A stretch of 64,000 bases of DNA from Candidatus Rifleibacteriota bacterium (GTDB lineage: Bacteria > Muiribacteriota > Ozemobacteria > Ozemobacterales > Ozemobacteraceae). The stretch covers positions 94,592-158,591 of the forward strand of contig JAHISQ010000034.1 of assembly GCA_018818125.1 (NCBI GenBank). The letters are read 5' to 3'. The position numbers and the translations under genes were made by a program. The notes below the pieces were generated by a model that was not told the DNA's origin, searched no databases, and saw only the letters and a program-made list of their open reading frames with translations. The stretch's first letter is position 1; the number at the start of each line of letters is the position of its first letter. Shown here piece after piece: positions 17,737-24,371 of this stretch.

Positions 17737-17752
17737 CTTTACGTTTCTTTAC
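17737..17752 (+). promoter_or_regulatory. Tandem CTTTAC box upstream of the histidine-kinase gene
   Basis: CTTTAC at 17737-17742 and again at 17747-17752, exactly 10 bp apart. This is the same core and phasing as the box at 16765-16784. It lies about 115 bp before the kinase start. Likely a response-regulator site. Confidence 0.5.
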
Positions 17753-17865
17753 TGGATACTCTTACTTACAGGTTGCAAAACTGGAAGCAATTAAGCAGAA
17801 TGTATGAATAAGCCGTGAAAGTGAACAAATAAAACGCATTCAAACTTAAAAGGGGTTAGCTATCT

Positions 17866-19434
17866 ATGTCAGAACCAGCAACCGAAACCAGCACGGCAGC
17901 TCTGCACTCAACTTTTTATGGCTCCAGGCTTTTTTTAAAGTTTTTTTTCTGGATATGGTTTACCTTGATTTTAACTGGCATTTTGGTGGCCACGTATGGC
18001 TATTTTTACCATTTCGAACCAGAAAAACAACGATTCTTCAGCATGAGTCGTTCAATGATCGAAGAAAATGGACAAATGCTGGTAAATGCATACGAAAAGT
18101 TAGGTATTGAAAGTGCCAATTATTTCAAACTACCCGGAAGTTTCTGGTTATATGATGCCGATCTAAACATGCTATTTTCAGGATCTCCCCAAAAGGGAAT
18201 GAATCGTGGCGGGCGAACAGGCCCTTCTGATCCCAATGGTCATCCAGACATGCGCGATTTTGGACCTTCACCGGAACCCGGCGAACAACGGGGGGGGCCA
18301 AGGCCGCCAGGACCACCGCCCTGGCATAACGAAATGTATGTTGAAATGTTCAAAAAAAATCAGCAGGTTATAAATCAATATGCAACCAGCCTGCTGGCAG
18401 GTCAGACAGCTGATTCTGAAATAATCGGCGGCGAGATTATGCTTGGAGTGGCAATTAAATCAGAGACTGGCAAGCAATATGCATTTATCTGTCATCTGCC
18501 AAGCAGATTTACTAAACACGCTTCAGTTCTCATTTTCCGCATTCTGGAAAATTTGCCAATATTTCTCCTGGCAACCGGTGTTTTATGCCTCTGGCTCGCA
18601 CGTTACATGATCAAGCCAATTGTTGAGCTGCGTACTGCCAGTCGCAGTTTCGCTCAGGGAAATCTTGCTACAAGAATAACCGGCAGTGCAATCAACAGAT
18701 TTGATGAAATAGGCGATCTGGCTACTGATTTTAACGACATGGCCGATAAAATTGAAAAAATGATCAAAGGGCAACGACGCCTGTTCGGCGATATTTCACA
18801 CGAACTGCGTTCACCCCTGGCCAGGCTCCAGATAAGCGTTGAGCTGCTCCAGAAAAAGTCCTCCGATGCCGAGCAACCGATGTTTGCACGTATCGAAAAA
18901 GAAATCTCTCGCATGAACGCTATGATTGAAGAACTTCTTCAGTTTACAAAGCTTGAAAACAGTGAAATAAGCGGCCAGTCGAGAAAGATTTCTTTGCAGT
19001 CGCTGCTCCAAAGGGTTTGCAATGATGCCAGTTTTGAGGGCAAAACACGCAATTGCACAGTTAAACTGAATGCGGACCATGACGTCATTGTCACAGGAAC
19101 TTCGCAACTTATTGAGCGGGCTGTAGAAAATATCCTGCGTAATGCCCTGAAATTCAGCCCTGAAAACTCAGAAATCATCATTGAACTGCAGAGTCAAAAC
19201 AATACTGCAAACATCACGATTGCCGATTGTGGGCCGGGTATCCCTGAGGAAGATTTGCAGAAGGTATTTGCCCCGTTCTATTGCCTCTCAGAAAACCGTA
19301 ATCCGCAAAGCGGCGGCATCGGGCTTGGCCTGGCAATCGCACAACGAGCCATAAAGTTGCACAAGGGCCAGATCACCCTGAAAAACAGAGATGGAGGCGG
19401 ATTAACCGCCTCCATCAGCTTACCATTGAGCTAG
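17866..19434 (+). CDS. CpxA-like membrane sensor histidine kinase
   Basis: 522 residues. TM1 is at about 22-45. A periplasmic sensor region of about 175 residues includes a disordered Gly/Pro stretch (GGPRPPGPPPWH, near 143-154). TM2 is at about 222-246 and a HAMP domain at 246-300. The HisKA motif GDISHELRSPL has the phosphorylated His near 312. The ATPase domain has the N box (NILRNALKF), ADCGPGIP and GGIGLGLAIAQ. It should autophosphorylate and transfer to an OmpR-type response regulator. No receiver protein is encoded anywhere in the window, so the partner is elsewhere. ATG 17866 follows AAAAGGGG at a rather long spacing. The 3' end contains an 11-bp perfect hairpin (19390-19416). Confidence 0.92.
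   Translation: MSEPATETSTAALHSTFYGSRLFLKFFFWIWFTLILTGILVATYGYFYHFEPEKQRFFSMSRSMIEENGQMLVNAYEKLGIESANYFKLPGSFWLYDADLNMLFSGSPQKGMNRGGRTGPSDPNGHPDMRDFGPSPEPGEQRGGPRPPGPPPWHNEMYVEMFKKNQQVINQYATSLLAGQTADSEIIGGEIMLGVAIKSETGKQYAFICHLPSRFTKHASVLIFRILENLPIFLLATGVLCLWLARYMIKPIVELRTASRSFAQGNLATRITGSAINRFDEIGDLATDFNDMADKIEKMIKGQRRLFGDISHELRSPLARLQISVELLQKKSSDAEQPMFARIEKEISRMNAMIEELLQFTKLENSEISGQSRKISLQSLLQRVCNDASFEGKTRNCTVKLNADHDVIVTGTSQLIERAVENILRNALKFSPENSEIIIELQSQNNTANITIADCGPGIPEEDLQKVFAPFYCLSENRNPQSGGIGLGLAIAQRAIKLHKGQITLKNRDGGGLTASISLPLS
19390..19416 (+). other. Perfect 11-bp hairpin inside the 3' end of the kinase gene
   Basis: GATGGAGGCGG (19390-19400), loop ATTAA, then CCGCCTCCATC (19406-19416). 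It is coding (DGGGLTASI), ends 16 bp before the stop codon and is not followed by a T run. It may protect the 3' end of the mRNA or pause transcription. Confidence 0.45.
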
Positions 19435-19491
19435 CAAGGCCTGTAATGAATATCAGCCTCGTGATTTAACATTTATTTAGAGCATTCAATT

Positions 19492-21024
19492 TTAAACCGG
19501 TGCCTGAAGGCTGAGAATTGATCTGATGCGGGCAGCTTCGCGCGGGCTTGTATTACCAGCTTCGGCATAGTTCCTGATTCTGGTTTCGAGGCGGGTGCCC
19601 TGTATTGATTCAAGTGCCAGGCTGATTTCGTTGTTGTCGCCTTTGATAATAGCTTCCTTGAGGTTCTTATCGGGGATGATAATTTCGTAGAAAGCTTCTC
19701 TGCCAAGATAACCGGAGTTTTCACATTTTTCACAGCCGCAGCTTTCGCTATATTTTCCGGGTTTCATGTCAGACAGACCCAGCCTGAACAGATCGTCAGC
19801 CGTAAGCTCGACTTCCTTTCGGCAGTGCGGACAAAGCTTGCGGACCAGCAGCTGAAACATCACGGCGGCAATACCCCCATAAATCTGGAATGGCGGCACT
19901 TTAAGATTAAACAACTGCTTAAACACTTCTGAAGTATTGCGGGCACCCATCTGAGTAAGCACCAGAATTCCGTCATTGGACGCTTTGAAGCATTCGAGAG
20001 CTACTTCTTCGTCGATGAGATCGTTGACTACAATTACTTCTGGCTCTGCTCGCACTGCAGCCCTGATCGAATTCACCGTTGTCATGCCAATTTTAGGCTG
20101 TGTCTGGATACAGCTGATTCCAGCCGGGCTTTTGTAGATTCTGCCGATCTCAAAGATTATGCGGCTGCCATCGTTGAGTTGGGCGGTAGCCACGTTGAGA
20201 GTAGTGGTCTTGCCGCTACCATGTGGGCCGGCAAAAACAATCAGGCCGCTTTTCTGGCTATGAATAAGGCGCTCAAACATTTCTTTCTGGGCATTATCAG
20301 TGAAGAGGCGTTCGAGTGGGTGCTCTTTCTCGTCTGGTCGTGAGAAAAACAGCGCTATCTGTTCGCCAAATACTGTAGGTACAAGCTGCACCCTGATATC
20401 AATCATCTCTGATTCGACCTTTACGAGTATGCGGCCATCTTGTGGCAGCTTTCGTTCGGCGATGTCGAGCGCAGACATAAGCTTTACCCGGGCAATGATG
20501 CGATCGTAACTGTCATTGTCAAACGTTTCCCGGTGCTGCAATCCTTTTTTGGCTGCAACTAAGAGCTTTACGTGGTCACGCTCCGGCTTAAAAACGACAC
20601 GACTGAGATTTTCACTGACTGCTTCTTTGATGATCAGATTAAGCTGCTTAATAACTTTGATGTTTCCATCGTCCGTTGAAACCGCTGTTTCGTCAACCTC
20701 GCCACTGCCAGTTCCCGGTTCCAAGGTTCCATCAGCGCAGCTATCGGCGATTTCGACCATTGCGTAATCAAGGCGACCTTGCTGTTCACCAGCTTTAACC
20801 ATAGCCACATATACTTCCGTGAACATTCCAGGGAACATGGCAAGGCAGGATGAAAAGGTGTAGCCTTCCTTGAGTTTGCAGACAACCTGCTCAAGAACTC
20901 TGCTTATTTCGGATTCGGGATCTTCACGTGCAAGCAGTTCGAGAGAGGCAACCAGCGGAATACCTGAACCAAGCATTTTGCCGAATTTGCGGCTGAATTT
21001 TTCGAGATCTCTGGGTGACAGCAT
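19492..21024 (-). CDS. GspF-domain / GspE-PilB ATPase fusion with degenerate motifs
   Basis: 510 residues. Residues 8-95 match the cytoplasmic domain of GspF/PilC (FSRKFGKMLGSGIPLVASLE, GYTFSSCLAMFP, VAMVKAGEQQGRLD) but with no membrane helices. After a linker of acidic and Gly residues (97-120) comes a GspE/PilB core: KLPQDGRI, Walker A GPHGSGKT (266-273), KIGMTTVNSIRAAVRAEP, and a CPHC...CGCEKC zinc motif. Several catalytic parts are altered: the Walker-B/GEIRD site is VVNDLID, and the His box (usually LSTLHTND) is LTQMGARNT. Start 21024 is fixed by AAGGAGA at 8 nt; the longer frame would contain that site. It is the last gene of an operon with an ECF sigma factor and an anti-sigma-like protein, so it may be regulatory or a pilus-motor adaptor. 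Confidence 0.85.
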   Translation of the reverse strand: MLSPRDLEKFSRKFGKMLGSGIPLVASLELLAREDPESEISRVLEQVVCKLKEGYTFSSCLAMFPGMFTEVYVAMVKAGEQQGRLDYAMVEIADSCADGTLEPGTGSGEVDETAVSTDDGNIKVIKQLNLIIKEAVSENLSRVVFKPERDHVKLLVAAKKGLQHRETFDNDSYDRIIARVKLMSALDIAERKLPQDGRILVKVESEMIDIRVQLVPTVFGEQIALFFSRPDEKEHPLERLFTDNAQKEMFERLIHSQKSGLIVFAGPHGSGKTTTLNVATAQLNDGSRIIFEIGRIYKSPAGISCIQTQPKIGMTTVNSIRAAVRAEPEVIVVNDLIDEEVALECFKASNDGILVLTQMGARNTSEVFKQLFNLKVPPFQIYGGIAAVMFQLLVRKLCPHCRKEVELTADDLFRLGLSDMKPGKYSESCGCEKCENSGYLGREAFYEIIIPDKNLKEAIIKGDNNEISLALESIQGTRLETRIRNYAEAGNTSPREAARIRSILSLQAPV

Positions 21025-21037
21025 AATAAATCTCCTT

Positions 21038-21487
21038 TTAGACAACTCGTTTTAGTGCTATTGGTCTCAGACTAGGCTGATCTGGCGCCTTCTTTTCAGC
21101 TTCCGCCCGATTTTTGAACAGATGATTTTCGAGCAGCCGCCGGTTAAACCTGATCTGGCCGTCGATGATAAAATGCGGTAACAGGTGCAGCATGTTATTG
21201 ACGTTGTGATAACTTACCTTGAGCCATTGCGCGACTTCATCAATGGTCATGATCGTGTCGTTTGCCGGTGCCTGCTGCTGGCGACTAATCATACATAGAG
21301 CTTCGCTCACCGCACGATGACCACCGTCAGGCACCTGCATGTCGATTTCAACAAGCTCGTTGCAGATGTTTGCAAAAGCGTTCTGACAGGTCTGACACCC
21401 AGCTAGATGCGTTCTGGCATCGACGCTGTCATTTTCGGCATAATACAGCTCGATGAGTTGTTCTTCGTTAAGGCATCTGCCGTTCAT
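21038..21487 (-). CDS. Anti-sigma-like zinc-finger protein with a C-terminal HTH
   Basis: 149 residues, no membrane helix. The N-terminal part (LNEEQLIELYYAENDSVDA then HLAGCQTCQNAF) is the short zinc-binding anti-sigma (ZAS) pattern Hx3CxxC. Residues about 80-125 look like a winged or MerR/excisionase-type HTH (TIDEVAQWLKVSYHNVNNML ... IRFNRRLLENHLF). ZAS domains hold an ECF sigma factor inactive, and the HTH could bind DNA or simply be a scaffold. It starts by ATGA overlap with the sigma gene and is followed 14 bp later by the GspF-GspE fusion gene. The combination of a ZAS domain and an HTH in one soluble protein is unusual, since anti-sigma factors more often end in a membrane segment. 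Confidence 0.75.
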   Translation of the reverse strand: MNGRCLNEEQLIELYYAENDSVDARTHLAGCQTCQNAFANICNELVEIDMQVPDGGHRAVSEALCMISRQQQAPANDTIMTIDEVAQWLKVSYHNVNNMLHLLPHFIIDGQIRFNRRLLENHLFKNRAEAEKKAPDQPSLRPIALKRVV

Positions 21488-22017
21488 TTTTCACCTCGAT
21501 TGAAATACTCGCGAATTTTTTTTAACGCGAACAATACTCTCGACTTGGCTGTGGCCAGCGGAATTTGCTGGAGATCAGCAATTTCGTTAAAGGTCATGCC
21601 CTGCAAATGTTTGAGCATAAAGGCTTCCTTCGTAGTCTCTGAGAGTGTGTCCAGACAGTTGCGCAGATCGGCTTCGGTATCGGTGGCGTTACTAAAGCAT
21701 TGGGTCGGTTGCGCACGTTTTTCCAGTTGTGGAATCAGCCTGACGACGCGGTTCTGGCTGCGTTTGAACTCGAAAAATTTGTTACGGGCAATGGTCCAGG
21801 TCCAGGGCATGAATTCGAAATCGTGATTGTAAGTTTCGATGCGACTGTGAATAGTAAGCAGAGTCTCCTGCAGAAGATCTTCAGCGACACAACGGTCACC
21901 ACTTAATCTGTAGAAATAGGCAAACAGCGGGCGGCGCAATTGCTCGAACAGCATCGCCGCAGCTTTTGCGTCGCCGCGGTCGAAATTTTTCACCAGTTGT
22001 CGATCGATTTTAAGCAT
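21484..22017 (-). CDS. ECF-type RNA polymerase sigma factor
   Basis: 177 residues, the usual length. Region 2 is visible as RRPLFAYFYRLSGDRCVAED then LLQETLLTIHSRIETYN and FMPWTWTIARNKFFEFKRS. Region 4 is SETTKEAFMLKHLQGMTFNE followed by IADLQQIPLATAKSRVLFAL. It directs RNA polymerase to a small regulon, often including its own operon. It is the first of three overlapping leftward genes (sigma, anti-sigma-like, GspF-GspE fusion). The upstream 480 bp hold the putative promoter but I could not fix a -35/-10 pair. The most similar subclass cannot be told from sequence alone. Confidence 0.93.
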   Translation of the reverse strand: MLKIDRQLVKNFDRGDAKAAAMLFEQLRRPLFAYFYRLSGDRCVAEDLLQETLLTIHSRIETYNHDFEFMPWTWTIARNKFFEFKRSQNRVVRLIPQLEKRAQPTQCFSNATDTEADLRNCLDTLSETTKEAFMLKHLQGMTFNEIADLQQIPLATAKSRVLFALKKIREYFNRGEK

Positions 22018-22051
22018 AAGTTAAAAGGTAATATGCCAGAAAACAGCAAAA

Positions 22052-22136
22052 GGATTGATGGAAATATTATTTATTTTTGTAATGGCTTCCTGATTGCTGC
22101 TGAAATCGCAGCCGGTGCGGTCGCGCAGTCGGTTGA
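22052..22136 (-). repeat. Direct repeat copy A: remnant of the HAMP-gene 3' end
   Basis: About 85 bp, roughly 80% identical to 22991-23071 in the same orientation. In one frame it still reads NRLRDRTGCDFSSNQ, matching the C-terminus NRLLDRTGHDFSSNQ of the HAMP protein, but the stop codon is altered and a stop lies just upstream, so it is a dead fragment. Confidence 0.7.
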
Positions 22137-22513
22137 GACCAATCAGAATGACAAGGCTTCAATTGCTAATTTAAGCAGACAGGTCAAATGAGCGCAAAGC
22201 GACAGGGTTCAATCTTTTTTCAACAGTCTCTTCAAGCTTTTGCCGACCTGTTTTCTACGATTTTCGGGCTGAGATTTGAACAGAAGTCGCATTCTATCAT
22301 AGAATACAAACTGTATGAAGCAGTTAGCATGTTAATTGCAGATTAGCGGTTTTTTAAATATTGCATGCAATACTATTGATTGGAAATGCAGGTGGTGATA
22401 TTCTCAAGCCCATTCTTGAGAGTGTTTACACTTAAAGAAAAAATCTATAGAAAAGCGATTCTTCGCGGCCACACTTCGCAGTGCTGTGCCAGATGATGAG
22501 AAAAGGTAGCAGT
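22137..22513. other. Intergenic region between repeat A and the SET-domain gene
   Basis: 377 bp, AT-rich, without a convincing gene or strong hairpin. It must contain the promoters of the sigma-factor operon (leftward) and the SET gene (rightward), but none is clear enough to call. Confidence 0.4.
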
Positions 22514-22897
22514 ATGATGCTCGTAAAAACGTTTGTTAGTCAGTCAAACATTGAAGGACTTGGCCTGTTTGCAGCCAATGATATCCCGGCAGGAACCCAA
22601 TTATGGGCTTATCACGAAAATTTCGACCAGGTCCTTGATGACGCCAGACTCGACAGCATGCCTGAGTGGCAAAGGGATTTTTTCAGAAGATATTGCTTTT
22701 CAAGTGGCGATCTTTACTATTATTGCATCGACGATGCTCGTTTCATGAATCATTCCTCAAACCCTAACGCCATAGACATGCCAGAAGGCACCTTTGCCGC
22801 AAACCTCATAAAAGCTGGCGAAGAAATCTGCTGTGATTATTCTGGAATGGGCCACACAGAAAAAGACATAGCCTTCAACGCCGGGTTCCTTGGCTGA
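22514..22897 (+). CDS. Small SET-domain protein (putative lysine methyltransferase)
   Basis: 127 residues, nearly all SET domain: GLGLFAANDIPAGTQLW at the start, then RFMNHSSNPNA (the NHxxxPN cofactor/active-site knot) and GEEICCDYSGMG (the catalytic Tyr region). SET enzymes transfer methyl groups from S-adenosylmethionine to protein lysines. Targets in bacteria are mostly unknown. ATG 22514 (or 22517) follows AGG at 7 nt; the frame is open back to 22481 but without a better site. The gene sits alone on the plus strand between two 80-bp direct repeats derived from the neighbouring HAMP gene, consistent with insertion or duplication. No substrate is suggested by the neighbours. Confidence 0.8.
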   Translation: MMLVKTFVSQSNIEGLGLFAANDIPAGTQLWAYHENFDQVLDDARLDSMPEWQRDFFRRYCFSSGDLYYYCIDDARFMNHSSNPNAIDMPEGTFAANLIKAGEEICCDYSGMGHTEKDIAFNAGFLG

Positions 22898-22990
22898 CAC
22901 CCTGGCGAGCCACACTGCAACTTCTGGAACAATCGGCGATAAGATTCTGCTTAGCGTAGCCATGGTGCAACGCGCCAGAAAGCACTTAAG

Positions 22991-23071
22991 GGATTGGAAA
23001 TTTTATTGCATTTGTAACAGCTCACTGGTTGCTGCTGAAATCGTGGCCGGTGCGGTCGAGTAGTCGGTTGA
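22991..23071 (-). repeat. Direct repeat copy B: 3' end of the HAMP gene
   Basis: Contains the last 16 codons of the HAMP-domain gene (stop at 23022) and about 30 bp beyond it. It is the intact partner of copy A at 22052-22136. Confidence 0.7.
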
Positions 23072-23696
23072 TGATGCCAAAAATCCCTCTGATATCAGTT
23101 GGGAGATTTGCGCCGGCGCAACGGCGACGAGTTTCACCGCTCTGATGTTCCAGCAGCACGGTTTTAATTTCTTCGAGTGGGATCAGAAGTTTTCTGGTCA
23201 GCTGCTGAATGAATAAAATTCCTGTGATAAACGAAAATATCGCCATGAAAACTATTCCCCAGGCGCCGCCGCCACCAAGTTGCTGCGCCTTTTTGTCGGC
23301 ACTTGCCATTGCATCGCGATTTATTCTTGATAATTCCAGAATAGCGTTAGTAGTGAACATAACGGCCCGTTTTTCGCCCGAAAACACGCCTTCGAAGTTC
23401 TGACTGATTACTTTTATGACAGCAGGTTCCTCTTCTTCGGTTACATTTTTCAAAGCTCTATCAAGAGCAATTTTAAAATGTTCCCTGTGCTCAGCAATGT
23501 TGCCATTTCCGCTTGCAGAAAGGGCAATAGCAGTAAGCATTTCTTCGCATGCCTTTAACGAGCGTTCGTTGTTGCTTATTATCTCGGCAATTGCCGGAGT
23601 CATCCGCATAAAGATTCCAATTGCTCCAAAAGCCATCAAAAGATTGATGGCAACAATCAGCCATGCGCCAAAACTGAAACCTCTTGCAAGCCTCAT
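23022..23696 (-). CDS. HAMP-type membrane sensor-like protein without an output domain
   Basis: 224 residues. TM1 (about 9-31) leads to a helical periplasmic domain of about 115 residues that looks like a four-helix-bundle sensor. TM2 (about 146-168) is followed by a short HAMP-like segment (RKLLIPLEEIKTVLLEH), and the protein ends at about 50 residues beyond it with no kinase or methyl-accepting region. It is translationally coupled to the TrkA gene: the trkA stop is 1 base from this ATG and AAGGAAAG lies before it. It is thus the third gene of the potassium-uptake operon and may sense osmotic or envelope state and act on TrkH/TrkA. No family name is known to me. Its 3' end has been copied to 22052-22136. 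Confidence 0.7.
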   Translation of the reverse strand: MRLARGFSFGAWLIVAINLLMAFGAIGIFMRMTPAIAEIISNNERSLKACEEMLTAIALSASGNGNIAEHREHFKIALDRALKNVTEEEEPAVIKVISQNFEGVFSGEKRAVMFTTNAILELSRINRDAMASADKKAQQLGGGGAWGIVFMAIFSFITGILFIQQLTRKLLIPLEEIKTVLLEHQSGETRRRCAGANLPTDIRGIFGIINRLLDRTGHDFSSNQ

Positions 23697-23697
23697 A

Positions 23698-24357
23698 TCA
23701 CTTTCCTTCCATCAATCTCTTTATGGCCTCTTCTTTGGAAACCAGAACCAGATTGTCGTTTTCATGTAATGGTTCATCTGGTGCCGGCTGAAAAACGGTA
23801 CTTGGAGTGCCTCTTCTCACGGCGACAACCATGATGCCGTATTTTTTGGGCAAAGCCAGTTCGATAAGTGTTTTACCGACCATTTTATCCTTGACCGTGA
23901 TTTCTGTAAGGTGTAAACCATCTCCGAGCGGCATATCAGCTACCAGTTGCCGGTAAATCAGGCGATTGGCGAACCTGTTGCCGAATTCCTGCTCAGGATT
24001 GACGATCTGGTGAGCCCCAACAAGCTGAAGTATGCGCTGATGCATCGGATTGTTGGCACGGGCAACAACGCAGGGCGACCCCATCTGACGCAGAAGAGCG
24101 GTGCAAATTATCGATGCCTCTTTTGAATCATCGCCGATTGCACAGACCGTGGCGTCTCTTTTTCCTGGCTCAAGACGTGCCAGCTCAGTCTCGTCTGTTG
24201 CGTCCATTACCAGTGCTTCGGTTACAAATGCCGCAGCTTCTTCAACCAGGCTTTTCTTGATATCGACGGCGATTACTTCAGCACCTTTACTGCTCAAAGC
24301 GGCGGCCAGAGACATGCCAAACTGTCCGAGGCCAAAGATCAGAATCTGTTGAGCCAT
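23698..24357 (-). CDS. trkA: Potassium uptake regulatory subunit TrkA/KtrA
   Basis: 219 residues with one RCK unit, the KtrA/KtrC size. The N-terminal NAD(H)-binding Rossmann fold is GLGQFGMSLAAAL, with acidic residue at the end of strand 2 (AVDIKK) and VARANN later. The C-terminal TrkA-C domain (LTEITVKDKMVGKTLIELAL) ends near ENDNLVLVSKEE. It gates the partner channel TrkH/KtrB in response to nucleotides. ATG 24357 follows GAGGAG. It lies 14 bp downstream of the TrkH gene and 1 bp before the HAMP protein, so the three form an operon. Symbol ktrA would be equally valid. Confidence 0.92.
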   Translation of the reverse strand: MAQQILIFGLGQFGMSLAAALSSKGAEVIAVDIKKSLVEEAAAFVTEALVMDATDETELARLEPGKRDATVCAIGDDSKEASIICTALLRQMGSPCVVARANNPMHQRILQLVGAHQIVNPEQEFGNRFANRLIYRQLVADMPLGDGLHLTEITVKDKMVGKTLIELALPKKYGIMVVAVRRGTPSTVFQPAPDEPLHENDNLVLVSKEEAIKRLMEGK

Positions 24358-24371
24358 TGCTTGCTCCTCAC

